This document shows, piece by piece, positions 34,149-43,282 of a DNA stretch of 64,000 nt. The notes beneath the pieces were generated by a model, which ran no database searches, had not been told where the DNA came from, and was given only the letters and a program-made list of their open reading frames with translations. The stretch comes from Planococcus sp. MB-3u-03 (GTDB lineage Bacteria; Bacillota; Bacilli; Bacillales_A; Planococcaceae): NCBI RefSeq assembly GCF_002833405.1, contig NZ_CP025135.1, positions 2,275,501 through 2,339,500 of the forward strand. Reading direction: 5' to 3'. The translations under genes and the position numbers were made by a program. The stretch's first letter is position 1. Every line of letters starts with the position of its first letter.

Positions 34149-34872
34149 CCAACTCCATTCTGTCAGTGTGTTTCGATGGTTTATCCATTCTGTCCAAGTC
34201 GCCGACCGGGATCACAACACCAAGCACTTGCAGGCCAAGCAATTCATCGATATCTTCTTCCGTGCGCACCGTCGTATTCAATTGATCGAGGACGATCGCA
34301 AGGCCAGTACCGAGCATGAAGCCGATAATCGCGCCAACTGCCATATTGAACAGCGGATCCGGCTTGACCGGCTCAGGGCTTGCAGGCATTGTGGCAGGAG
34401 CGAGTATGCTGACGTTGTCGACACGCATCAAATTGCGGATTTCCTGTTCAAACACTTTGGCGGTCGTATTGGCGATCAGCACCGCCTGTTGCATCGAACC
34501 GTCTTCAACTTCGAGCGTCACGACTTGTGAATCCTCGATGCTGGAGACTTCGATCCGTTCATTGAGCGATTGCACCGTTTCGTTCAAGCCGAGTTCATTG
34601 ATGACTTCCGTCAAAATCGCCGGGCTCTTGATGATGACGTTATAGGTGCTGATCAACTGCAGGTTCGTATCGATATCCTGCATGCTGAACTCCTGGGCAT
34701 TTGCCGGGGCTTTATTGACGAGGATCTGTGTCGATGCCTGATAGACCGGTTTCATCCATAAATAACTGACAGCTGCCGCGATGGCGACAAAAGCGACCGT
34801 CATCGCGATGATGAGCGGCAGGCGTTTCTTCAGGTTCTTGAAAAACTCTTTCATATTGAATGTACTTTCCAT
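34084..34872 (-). CDS. Chain-length determinant / kinase activator (Wzz, YveK/CapA type)
   Basis: A 262-residue membrane protein with two transmembrane helices (LPLIIAMTVAFVAIAAAVSYLWM and LFNMAVGAIIGFMLGTGLAIVL) flanking an extracellular domain with SMQDIDTNLQLISTYNVIIKSPAILTEV. The cytoplasmic tail after helix two normally activates the BY-kinase. It is the first clear gene of the polysaccharide cluster. RBS and ATG 34872 look normal. Confidence 0.92.
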   Translation of the reverse strand: MESTFNMKEFFKNLKKRLPLIIAMTVAFVAIAAAVSYLWMKPVYQASTQILVNKAPANAQEFSMQDIDTNLQLISTYNVIIKSPAILTEVINELGLNETVQSLNERIEVSSIEDSQVVTLEVEDGSMQQAVLIANTTAKVFEQEIRNLMRVDNVSILAPATMPASPEPVKPDPLFNMAVGAIIGFMLGTGLAIVLDQLNTTVRTEEDIDELLGLQVLGVVIPVGDLDRMDKPSKHTDRMELDENVESDSVKTAARPKVGSTY

Positions 34873-34914
34873 GTCTTCACCTCATATCCCCATGTACGGG
34901 GTGATTTTGCTTGT

Positions 34915-35337
34915 TCAATGGAGCTGTTTTTCTGCAAAGCGGCCGATGATCCATAGACGCAGTGCCTTTCCGTTATGCGCATTCAACATGAGGATGATCC
35001 ACAATACCAAGCCGATCGGCATCAATAGCACTTCGGCCACCCATCCTGTCATCGCCATCATACCGGCTGCTGTAAACAATGTGAAAAAAAGAATCGAGAC
35101 GTATACAGACTGGAAAGCGTGGTAACGGACGAAACGATTTTCCCGCTCAACCATCAGCAGGATGAACCCTGAGAAAAATCCGAGCAAATACGCGAGCGAC
35201 CCTGCAACATTTTCCGAAAGGCCAAGCCCAGTGATGGAAGGCTGTGCGCTCGGGGCTTCCCGGCTTTGCTTGAAGACGGTCTGCTGCTCGAAACTGACAG
35301 GCGGTTCATTCGTCATCTTGATTTTGTTTTCAATCAT
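34915..35337 (-). CDS. DUF4870-like small membrane protein
   Basis: A 140-residue protein. A polar N terminus of about 40 residues leads to three hydrophobic helices with the family-typical VAGSLAYLLGFFSGFILLMVERENRFVRYHAFQS. ATG 35337 has AGGAGG seven bases upstream. It lies about 40 bases ahead of the chain-length gene and may be co-transcribed. Function unknown. Confidence 0.8.
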   Translation of the reverse strand: MIENKIKMTNEPPVSFEQQTVFKQSREAPSAQPSITGLGLSENVAGSLAYLLGFFSGFILLMVERENRFVRYHAFQSVYVSILFFTLFTAAGMMAMTGWVAEVLLMPIGLVLWIILMLNAHNGKALRLWIIGRFAEKQLH

Positions 35338-35507
35338 CTGCTTTTCCTCCTTGAGATCTGTCTTCCTATCGGTTAAGACCCATACTAAAGAGAGCAGGTT
35401 AAAACAAAGTTAAATAGTTTCACTAGTTTTATTTATCTAAAAAAATAATTCCTTGTGGCGCTTTTGTCATACTTGCATGCAAAAAGTTCCACAGAATTTC
35501 AGCAAAT

Positions 35508-35540
35508 AAAAAAAGCCGACCGCTTTCGCCTGTTCGGCAA
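35508..35540 (-). terminator. Terminator of the response regulator gene
   Basis: On the minus strand GCCGAAC...GTCGGC forms a stem of about seven pairs with a loop near GCGAAAGC, followed by seven T. It lies just after the stop at 35562. Confidence 0.75.
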
Positions 35541-35561
35541 AAACAATCAGCTTTTCCATTT

Positions 35562-36254
35562 TCAATTCATGAACTTATAACCGAATCCCCGGACAGTCTG
35601 AATATAGCGAGGAGTGGCCGGATCGTTCTCCACTTTCCGGCGCAGATTACTGATGTGGACCTTGACGGTTTGGACATCGCCTTCTGAATAATAGCCCCAC
35701 ACTTGATCGTATAATTGTTCGGCTGTCCAGACGCGGTTCGGCGTCTGGGCCATCAACAGCAATAATTGAAATTCTTTATGGTAGAGTTTCACGGGCTTGC
35801 CCTTCACATACAGCTCGCGTGAATCGACATGGATATGAAGGTCGCCGAATTTCAGGATCGATAGCTTGTCCTCTTCCCCGCTCTTCCAGCCATTGCGGCG
35901 CAGGATCGCTTTGACGCGCGCCTCCAGCTCTGTGAAATCGAAGGGCTTGGTGATATAATCATCGCCGCCCACTTCCAGCCCTTGGATTTTATACGCCAGT
36001 TCTTTCCTATAGCTGACGAACAGAATCGGCGTCTTGGTGCGTATCCGGATTTTCTCGCATAATTCCAAGCCGCTCATGCCAGGCATTTCGATATCCAGCA
36101 AGATCAGGTCCGGATTTTCTCTCGACAGCACATCCATCGCTTCATAGCCGTCTTCAGCCTCGATGATTTTATAGCCTTTCTTCACCAAGAACAAACGCAT
36201 CAATTCGCGGATGCCGTCTTCGTCTTCGACAATCAATACAGTCGCACTGTTCAT
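35562..36254 (-). CDS. OmpR/PhoB-type response regulator
   Basis: A 230-residue regulator. Receiver domain: VLIVEDEDGIREL acidic pair, phospho-Asp in DLILLDIEMPG, the switch Ser/Thr in ILFVSYRKE, and Lys in DYITKPFD. The winged-helix DNA-binding domain spans about 130-230 (YHKEFQLLLLMAQTPNRVWTAEQLYDQVWG, VHISNLRRKVENDP). ATG 36254 follows GGGAGGG. It is 21 bases downstream of the large sensor kinase, so they form a two-component pair; proximity suggests it may control the neighbouring polysaccharide cluster. Confidence 0.93.
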   Translation of the reverse strand: MNSATVLIVEDEDGIRELMRLFLVKKGYKIIEAEDGYEAMDVLSRENPDLILLDIEMPGMSGLELCEKIRIRTKTPILFVSYRKELAYKIQGLEVGGDDYITKPFDFTELEARVKAILRRNGWKSGEEDKLSILKFGDLHIHVDSRELYVKGKPVKLYHKEFQLLLLMAQTPNRVWTAEQLYDQVWGYYSEGDVQTVKVHISNLRRKVENDPATPRYIQTVRGFGYKFMN

Positions 36255-36275
36255 GAAAATCCCTCCCATGGGTTG

Positions 36276-39200
36276 TTAGTATCTCAAGGGCAGGGCAATG
36301 ATGAATGTGCTGCCTGCGCCTTCTTCGCTTTCCGCCCAGATTTCGCCTTTATGCGATTGGATGATTTCCTTGGCAATCGCAAGGCCGAGCCCGCTTCCTT
36401 TATAATGGATCGATTCATCGATTTTGAAGAACCGGTCGAATATATGCGGCAAGGCTTCTTTTTGGATGCCGCATCCATTATCTTCCACACGGATGATCAA
36501 CTCGCCATCCGCTTCCGTTTCATCGAGTATATTCGCGCTTGCCCGGATGCTTGCGGACAAGGTGATGCGCCCTTCTTCCGGCGACGTGTGCTTGACCGCG
36601 TTCCACAATAAATTCGAGAAAACTTGATCAACACGGTCCACATCGACCAAAAGCCGCCAATCCGCTGGCCGTTCTTTTCCGCTCGGCCTTTCGAAACGGA
36701 AGCGCCTGCCGCTTTGCGCAAGATCTGCTTCCATTGACGCCGCAATCCGCTCCAGCCACTCATCCAATTTCAGCTCCGCGAAACGCAGCGTCATATTGCC
36801 TGATTTGTATTTTGACAGTTCGACCAGATCTTCCGTCAAGCGCTCCAGCAATAGGAGTTTTTTATGGATCATATCCAAATAACGGGGATTGTTCTCTTCA
36901 ATCAAGCTTTCCTTCACGGCTTGTATATAGCTATGGATCAAGGTAATTGGCGTACCCAGTTCATGTGAAATCGCTGATAGCATCTCATTGCGCGATTTTT
37001 CGACTTCCTGGATTTCGTCGTTCACCGTCAACAAGTTCATGTTGGTGATCTCCAAAGCCATCGTCCGCTCTTTGACATTGCGTTCAAGGAAGAAATTCAA
37101 ATTGGTGATTTCCTGTGTCATGCTGCGAAGCGTGGCAAGCGTTTCCACCCTCATGAGAAACTCTTCGACATCGCATGGTTTCACCAAATAATCGTTGGCC
37201 CCTGCGCTGAACGCGTTGGTCTTTTCCCTGACCCCTTCTTTATCGGACAGCATCAAAATGGGTAATTCCGTCAAAGTCGCATTGACCCGGATGCGGCGGC
37301 ATAATTCATCCCCTGCCATATCCGGAAGCTCGTCATCGAGAATGACCAAATCCGCCGGCCGGTTCTCTAAATGCACAAGCGCTTCTTCGCCGCAACTAAC
37401 GCCTTCCGCTTTATAGCCTTCTCCTTTGAGCTGATGGACCAGCATCAAGCGGTTGACTTCTTCCGCCTCCACGACGAGAATGCGCAATCCTTTTTTGACG
37501 TTCTTTTCTTTGATCAATGAGTCTGCCAGCTGCGAAGCTGTCAGTTCCCTGATTTCTGTCGGCGACACAGTTTCCAGTTCCTGTTCTTCTGTAAGCGGCA
37601 GTGTGAAGGTAAAAGAAGAGCCTTTGCCAATGGCCGATTCTGCCTTCAGCCAGCCACCCTGCATTTCCACCAGCCTTTTGGTAATTTTCAGGCCCATCCC
37701 GATGCCCAGATGAGGGGTCGTCGAAGTACCGATCGGGTCAAACAAGCTATCCAGCTGCTGTTCTTCCATTCCGCTTCCCGTATCTTTGACCGTGATGGCG
37801 ACTTGTTTTTTGATGATTTTTGCAGTAATGATGATTTCTCCACTATCTGTATGCTCCACCGCATTGCCGACAAGATTATAAAGTACTTGGCGCACCCGTT
37901 CCGGATCGGCGATTACTTCCGGGAAATCAGCGGGGATTGTATGCTTCAAGTTGACTTCACTCGACTTTAGCAAAGGGGTGCATAAGCGGATGACTGAATC
38001 CGCGATGGCCGGAAGTTTCACTTTTTCCAGATGCAACGACAGCATATGATGTTTCGGCCCGGAAAAATCCAATGTTTCATTGATCATCCGTGCCAGCTTT
38101 TTGCCGCTTTCAGAAATCGTCTCCAATTGCTGGATAACGGAATGAGGCATTTTGCTATAGGAGGATTCCTGAAGAGATTCCGCAATTCCGACCATTCCAT
38201 ACAGCGGCGTCCGCAAGCTATGGGAAGTAATGGCCAGCAATTCATCTTTGCGTTCATTGACTTGCCGGAGCCGTTCGATTTCAATGCGCTGCCGTTCAGT
38301 AGAATTGCGCTCACGCTGGAGCCTTTCCTGTTCCCTGATTTTCTCTTTATCCCGGAGCGCTAATGCAGCGAACAGGACTGCAAAGATTCCCAAGAAGAAA
38401 ATCAAACCTTGTGCTGCCATCGTGATCGGCAAAATTCCCGAAACATAAAAGGCGTTTAAAGCGGCTGCAACTGAAAAGAAAATTAAGGATACCGCATAAT
38501 AACGGGCATGCACCAATCCCCTTTTCATGCCATAAGCCGCCAATAACAAGCTAACAGCCAGTGTAGAGCTGAGTGCCAGCACGACCAAGAGCCTCGCCCA
38601 TTCGAGCGAAATGAATAAAGTAGTCAACACCACTGCATTGAATATGAGCAGCGACTTGATCATGCGGTCCGTTTCAGGCAAATGGCGTTTCGTATTCAAT
38701 AAACCTTCCGTCAGCAGCGTTACCGAAAGCGCTGCCAGCCCGACCATGAAGAACACGCTGTGCCCATTCCATAAATCCAGCTCTGGCCAGATCACATCCA
38801 AACTCAAGCCGGCTGCGGAAGAAAAGAGGAAAAACGCCGTAATGGCATAAATAACGAAATACAAGTAGGCGCGCTGCCGAATTACGGTGAAACGGTGAAT
38901 ATAATAGAACAAGAACATTAACCCAAGCCCGCCAAGCACACCGACAAACGCGACCTGCTGCCTGGTCTGGCTCTCAAATGCCTCTCGATCCCAAACGGTC
39001 ACCGGCAATTGAATCGGCGCAGAAGATTCGACGCGCATCCAGTAAACGGCCGATTCGCCTGCGGGCGGCGCTATCGGGAAAACTGCCGTCCTGTGGATGA
39101 TTTCCGAGCCGATTTCCTGGCCTGCCTGCTCGACCGTAAATCCTCCTTCGCCATCATCCGTATAAAGGCTCACTTGATCGACGCCCGAAGATCCCAGTTC

Positions 39201-39533
39201 GAGAAGCCATTCCTTCTCGGCATGAGCCATGTTTTCAACTTCCAGCATTAGCCAATACACTGATGAGCTAAAACCGATATTCATCGAGTTATTGCTAGCA
39301 GGCATAAAATTCCAAGCATGAGGCGGCTGTTGGATATCTTCAATTTGCAGATTTCCTGATTCATCTTCCAGAACAGAAAGCCGGCTGCCCGCAGCAACTT
39401 CTTGCTGGGAATCATCCAGCACGAGCAGATTGCCGGAATCGGCCGAAGTATTCATGCCGGCACCCGAAAGCGCCATGCAGCATACGAGAAAAAAGAATAG
39501 AGCTGAGTTTATCTTTCTCTTGGAATAACCCAT
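36276..39533 (-). CDS. Large hybrid sensor kinase: 7TMR-DISM, kinase, receiver, kinase
   Basis: A 1085-residue membrane protein. Signal segment; extracellular DISM-type domain (about 40-180, FSSSVYWLMLEVEN); seven transmembrane helices (about 190-395); coiled coil; first HisKA/HATPase module (H in ITSHSLRTPLYGM, GIGMGLKITKRLVEMQGG); a receiver domain (ILVVEAEEVNRLML, Asp in DLVILDDELPD, Lys in DYLVKPC); coiled coil; and a second HisKA/HATPase module (AISHELGTPITLIHSY, GSGLGLAIAKEIIQSHKGE). Two complete kinase cores around one receiver is unusual. AGAGG precedes ATG 39533. Its output is probably the response regulator encoded next. Confidence 0.92.
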   Translation of the reverse strand: MGYSKRKINSALFFFLVCCMALSGAGMNTSADSGNLLVLDDSQQEVAAGSRLSVLEDESGNLQIEDIQQPPHAWNFMPASNNSMNIGFSSSVYWLMLEVENMAHAEKEWLLELGSSGVDQVSLYTDDGEGGFTVEQAGQEIGSEIIHRTAVFPIAPPAGESAVYWMRVESSAPIQLPVTVWDREAFESQTRQQVAFVGVLGGLGLMFLFYYIHRFTVIRQRAYLYFVIYAITAFFLFSSAAGLSLDVIWPELDLWNGHSVFFMVGLAALSVTLLTEGLLNTKRHLPETDRMIKSLLIFNAVVLTTLFISLEWARLLVVLALSSTLAVSLLLAAYGMKRGLVHARYYAVSLIFFSVAAALNAFYVSGILPITMAAQGLIFFLGIFAVLFAALALRDKEKIREQERLQRERNSTERQRIEIERLRQVNERKDELLAITSHSLRTPLYGMVGIAESLQESSYSKMPHSVIQQLETISESGKKLARMINETLDFSGPKHHMLSLHLEKVKLPAIADSVIRLCTPLLKSSEVNLKHTIPADFPEVIADPERVRQVLYNLVGNAVEHTDSGEIIITAKIIKKQVAITVKDTGSGMEEQQLDSLFDPIGTSTTPHLGIGMGLKITKRLVEMQGGWLKAESAIGKGSSFTFTLPLTEEQELETVSPTEIRELTASQLADSLIKEKNVKKGLRILVVEAEEVNRLMLVHQLKGEGYKAEGVSCGEEALVHLENRPADLVILDDELPDMAGDELCRRIRVNATLTELPILMLSDKEGVREKTNAFSAGANDYLVKPCDVEEFLMRVETLATLRSMTQEITNLNFFLERNVKERTMALEITNMNLLTVNDEIQEVEKSRNEMLSAISHELGTPITLIHSYIQAVKESLIEENNPRYLDMIHKKLLLLERLTEDLVELSKYKSGNMTLRFAELKLDEWLERIAASMEADLAQSGRRFRFERPSGKERPADWRLLVDVDRVDQVFSNLLWNAVKHTSPEEGRITLSASIRASANILDETEADGELIIRVEDNGCGIQKEALPHIFDRFFKIDESIHYKGSGLGLAIAKEIIQSHKGEIWAESEEGAGSTFIIALPLRY

Positions 39534-39838
39534 GGAACAGCACCTCTTTTATCCGAATTATCAGATATCCGCAGTTTTTAGCAGCACTTGTGTTGAATAC
39601 GACAATGAAACGCAGAAAATAATCATTTGACCTAAGGCAAAAGATTTATTTTTTATTTTTTTAATCCATATTATGTATATTAACTAGGTTTATTGATTTA
39701 ACGAAATCATATCATTTCTCACAGGAAAAGAAAACCATTTTTATTTCCGAATATTCAAATATATATTTAGAACTATGGTTTTTACATCATTTTATCCCCC
39801 TTAGTCCGAAAGCATTAAAAAAAGCCGTAAGCTTCTGC
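39534..39838. other. AT-rich intergenic stretch
   Basis: About 300 bases between the sensor kinase start and the diguanylate cyclase stop. It includes a T-rich block at 39640-39760 and the terminator at its end. It must hold the sensor kinase promoter; I see no convincing -35/-10 pair and no open frame. Confidence 0.5.
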
Positions 39839-39846
39839 TTACGGCT
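39817..39846 (-). terminator. Terminator overlapping the diguanylate cyclase stop
   Basis: AGCCGTAAGC (39823-39832) pairs with GCTTACGGCT (39837-39846); on the minus strand it ends in seven T. The stop codon lies inside the stem. Confidence 0.88.
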
Positions 39847-41509
39847 GCAATATTTTAATTGTATCGATTTCGTTTCCTTTTGCTTGGTACATCGCCTTAT
39901 CCGCCCGCCTTAAAATAGAGGAAATGCTTTCCTCTGCGGATAAGGCTACAGCTGCCCCTAAGCTGAAATTGACCGGGATGGGATTGCCTTGGATGGTCCA
40001 GTCTCCTGTAAGCTCAGTACGGATTTTTTCAGCAGCTGCTAGCGCCTCTGAATCAGTGGCCACACCTTCCAGAATTACGACGAATTCATCACCGCCCATT
40101 CTGGCAGCAACATAACCTGCCTTCTCCAACTTAGCTAAGCGAACTGCAAATTCCCTCAAAACCATGTCCCCGAAATCATGTCCATAATCATCATTAATGC
40201 GCTTGAAATCATCGAGATCCAACACAGCCAAGGCTATTTTCCCTTCTGCTTGCTCCTGATTTTTCAGTTTGTTGCGGCTATATTCCTGGAAATAGCGGCG
40301 ATTCGGCAGCCCGGTTAACGAATCATGGAATGCATAATATTCCAATTGGGCTTCGTATTTCTTCTGAACTGAAATATCACGGACAATCATGACCATATGA
40401 GAGAATGCGCCTTCCTCATCGTAGACAGGGGTCCCATTCATCTCCCCCCAAATCCAGCCACGCCCCGGATGATCGAAGCGCAGCTGCAAGGAGTACGGGC
40501 CCGCCTGTTGCACTGCCTCCTGAAACTGCTGATCCACAAGCGCTAAATCGTCTGGATGCACGTTAAAGAACGGTTTTTGCTTAACTGTTTCTTCGGATGC
40601 AATGCCGAAAATCTCCTGGCTCGATGGGGATACATATAAATACTCCTTCTGCTTGTTCATCAAGACCACTACATCGTAAACATTTTCGGCGATCACCCTG
40701 AAATTTTTCTCACTTTCCAAATATTTGCTGACCAGCCTATCCAACTCGGTCATGTTTTTCGCCATCATATAATAGCCCGTTACTTTGCCTTGGACGCTGA
40801 TCGGGATGAATTTCACTAAACACCCGATAGCTTTCCCATCCTTCGATTGCAGGCTCAGCCGGTGGTCTTTGTAGAGGCCTGTGGAAGCTTCCTCAAAGAT
40901 TTCTTTCGACCTCATGCGCTCAGCCGGCTCGACCAATTCACAGAAATCCCTTCCAGCCAATTCACTGATCGGCCGCTGGATGAGCGTCCTGGCCATCCGG
41001 TTCCCGCCATTGATCTGCCCATCCAAGGTCAAAGTGAACACCGCATCGCCGTTGCTTTCAAACAAAGAGCGGTATTTGGCATTGCTTTCCTCAAGCCGGC
41101 TAAGCGCTTCTTCGCGTGAATGCTTCGCCAGCTTTTCCTCCGTCACATCATTGACCACACTGACAATATGGCTGCACTGCCCAGAATCATCGAACATCGG
41201 CGTTAAACGAGATTTTGAATAACGCAGTTCGCCGGTCGGGGCGTAATAGGAATCTTCATAGAAAATGCTCGTCCCCACCGTTAAGGCCTTTTCATAAAAA
41301 TGAATCAGCCGCTGTGCAATTTCTGGTTCGTGCACTTCCCGGAATGCCTTCCCAAGATCGGAGTCATCCATCTGCGTATTGGCTTTAACCGCCTCATTGA
41401 TAAATTCGTAAACCCAGGCATCCTTCTCAACACGGACAATAAAAATCATTTCCTCTACTCCTTCAAGCAATACACGCTCCAATGCCAATCGTTCAGGCTT
41501 GCTCCCCAT
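39839..41509 (-). CDS. Diguanylate cyclase with three PAS domains
   Basis: A 556-residue cytoplasmic signalling protein. Three PAS modules occupy roughly residues 1-115, 140-255 and 265-385 (SLFESNGDAVFTLTLDGQING; VIAENVYDVVVLMNKQKEYLY). The GGDEF domain follows: DSLTGLPNRRYF, then the active site ARMGGDEFVVIL, so c-di-GMP synthesis is likely. No transmembrane segment or EAL domain is present, and no obvious RxxD inhibition site was checked in detail. ATG 41509 follows GGGGGA. It could feed the c-di-GMP receptor-like exopolysaccharide operon further along. Confidence 0.93.
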   Translation of the reverse strand: MGSKPERLALERVLLEGVEEMIFIVRVEKDAWVYEFINEAVKANTQMDDSDLGKAFREVHEPEIAQRLIHFYEKALTVGTSIFYEDSYYAPTGELRYSKSRLTPMFDDSGQCSHIVSVVNDVTEEKLAKHSREEALSRLEESNAKYRSLFESNGDAVFTLTLDGQINGGNRMARTLIQRPISELAGRDFCELVEPAERMRSKEIFEEASTGLYKDHRLSLQSKDGKAIGCLVKFIPISVQGKVTGYYMMAKNMTELDRLVSKYLESEKNFRVIAENVYDVVVLMNKQKEYLYVSPSSQEIFGIASEETVKQKPFFNVHPDDLALVDQQFQEAVQQAGPYSLQLRFDHPGRGWIWGEMNGTPVYDEEGAFSHMVMIVRDISVQKKYEAQLEYYAFHDSLTGLPNRRYFQEYSRNKLKNQEQAEGKIALAVLDLDDFKRINDDYGHDFGDMVLREFAVRLAKLEKAGYVAARMGGDEFVVILEGVATDSEALAAAEKIRTELTGDWTIQGNPIPVNFSLGAAVALSAEESISSILRRADKAMYQAKGNEIDTIKILQP

Positions 41510-41779
41510 CTCTAATCCCCCAATTCCGCGTAATGCCACTGACTTGTTTTAACTTCTTTAACATCTTATCAGACTTTCAATCCAGCAGGAACTTTCTGCC
41601 TAGCTATAAATCCTATCGATACGCTCGCCACCTTCAATCGGATTGGTTCCACAGGCCCAGTTGCTAAGCACTCCATAAGCCAAGGCGATCCGTATCCGCT
41701 ATAATGAAAGCAGCTTCATGCAGCCGAACTGATTTTTTGCGTTCATTTCCTGATCGGACCGCAACTAGGAGGGACTATT

Positions 41780-42538
41780 ATGTGTTTAATCAATTTGCAA
41801 TTCCAGCAGCATCCCCGCTATAAATTAATCGTCGCCGCAAACCGCGATGAGTTTTACGGACGTCCCGCTGCGCCTGCCCATTTCTGGGAAGATTCACCCG
41901 GAATTCTCGCCGGCCGCGATTTAAGCCAGATGGGCACTTGGCTCGGCGTGAATAAATCCGGCCGCTTCGCTGCGCTGACCAATTACCGGGACCCTGAACA
42001 TATGGCAGCTGGCGCCAAGTCACGCGGCGAACTGGTCACACAATTTCTTGATGGCCATATCTCCCCCGAAGATTATCTGCGGGCGATCAATGACAAGGAT
42101 TATGCCGGATTCAATTTAATCGCTGGCGATGCCGAAGGGCTTTATTATTACAACAATATCCATGGAGAACCGGTAAAAGTTCCACCCGGCACTCATGGGT
42201 TAAGCAATCATTTCCTGAACACGCCTTGGCCAAAAGTCGAGCGCGGAAAAGAAAAGCTTGAGGCCTATGTATCGGTGAATGAACAATTGGAACTCGACCG
42301 CCTGTTTGAAATTCTGGCGGATGCCGAACAAGCGCCCGACCACCTGCTACCGCAAACCGGCGTCGGCCTGGATCTGGAACGTGCGCTGTCGCCGATGTTC
42401 ATCAAAATGCCCGATTATGGAACACGCTCAGCCACCGTATTGCTCATCGATCACGATGGGCTGGTCACTTTCGCTGAGCGGAGCTATGAAAATGGCGAGT
42501 TCCGGGAAGACCGCAAATACGAATTCCAGATTCCCTGA
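41780..42538 (+). CDS. NRDE family protein (TANGO2-like)
   Basis: A 252-residue protein with the catalytic-type N terminus: after Met, Cys2 is exposed (MCLINLQF), and the NRDE motif is LIVAANRDEFYGRPAAPAHFW. GTWLGVNKSGRFAALTNYRDP is also conserved. The family resembles N-terminal nucleophile hydrolases and is linked to heme or lipid handling in eukaryotes, but the bacterial substrate is unknown. AGGAGGG precedes ATG 41780; a TATAAT lies at about 41700. Confidence 0.92.
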   Translation: MCLINLQFQQHPRYKLIVAANRDEFYGRPAAPAHFWEDSPGILAGRDLSQMGTWLGVNKSGRFAALTNYRDPEHMAAGAKSRGELVTQFLDGHISPEDYLRAINDKDYAGFNLIAGDAEGLYYYNNIHGEPVKVPPGTHGLSNHFLNTPWPKVERGKEKLEAYVSVNEQLELDRLFEILADAEQAPDHLLPQTGVGLDLERALSPMFIKMPDYGTRSATVLLIDHDGLVTFAERSYENGEFREDRKYEFQIP

Positions 42539-42659
42539 AAACAGCCATCAACAGGGCGGACCCCCCGTCTCTAGCAATCCCATTGAATTCCGGGAAGCAA
42601 CTTTATGCATTTTCCTCTCCTCCATAGAAATGATCTACAATAAAATAAGCCCATAAGAA

Positions 42660-42687
42660 ACCCCAAGCGGACGATCCGCTTGGGATT
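42660..42687. terminator. Bidirectional terminator between converging genes
   Basis: CCCAAGCGGA (42662-42671) pairs with TCCGCTTGGG (42675-42684), flanked by A and T runs. Confidence 0.8.
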
Positions 42688-42699
42688 AAATTCAAACTC

Positions 42700-43185
42700 C
42701 TATGCAAAATCGACGCCCATGCTTTCGAACAAGCGCTTATATTCAGGATACCAGCGCTCCCATTCAGAAGTGCGCTCTATTCCATGGCCATCTAAAATGG
42801 CTTCCATAATATCCAGCGCTACATGCCATCCCGCAACGTCTTTCGGGGTTTGATCTGTAATATCCGGCAAAGTTTCGACCATTTTCACTCTCGTTCCCTG
42901 GCCGTCCGGGCCCAGTTCAAAATGCACATGGTCGTCTCCCCATTCAAATGCAAGGATCTCGCCTTTTTTATAGTCTGTAATCGGAAATTCCTTCTTTTTC
43001 CCATGGCCCATTTCCAGCATCAGATGGCCAGGTTCGCCTTCTTCTTCCATTTGAAGCCCTGAAAACCAGCGATGGATTTTGTGGTTGTCTGTCAGCATTG
43101 CCCATACTTGCTCTGGGGAATGCTCAAAGTATCTGTCGAATGTGGCGTTGTAGCCGGTAGGATTTTTAGTGATTTCTGCTGTCAT
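42700..43185 (-). CDS. SRPBCC/AHSA1-type ligand-binding protein
   Basis: A 161-residue START-like fold protein: FDRYFEHSPEQVWAMLTDNHKIHRWF at the start, a helix-grip core and the long C-terminal helix (VAGWHVALDIMEAILDGHG). Such proteins bind small hydrophobic ligands or act in stress responses; the ligand is unknown. ATG 43185 follows GGAGGAGG; the open frame extends upstream but without a ribosome site. It is divergent from the UV endonuclease gene. Confidence 0.88.
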   Translation of the reverse strand: MTAEITKNPTGYNATFDRYFEHSPEQVWAMLTDNHKIHRWFSGLQMEEEGEPGHLMLEMGHGKKKEFPITDYKKGEILAFEWGDDHVHFELGPDGQGTRVKMVETLPDITDQTPKDVAGWHVALDIMEAILDGHGIERTSEWERWYPEYKRLFESMGVDFA

Positions 43186-43282
43186 TGAAATTCCTCCTCC
43201 ACTCGTCTTTACTAATAGTATACCCAAGTTCCGTGTGTTTTCTACGTAAATCGGGTATATTGTGCGGGAGGAGCTGAAAACG

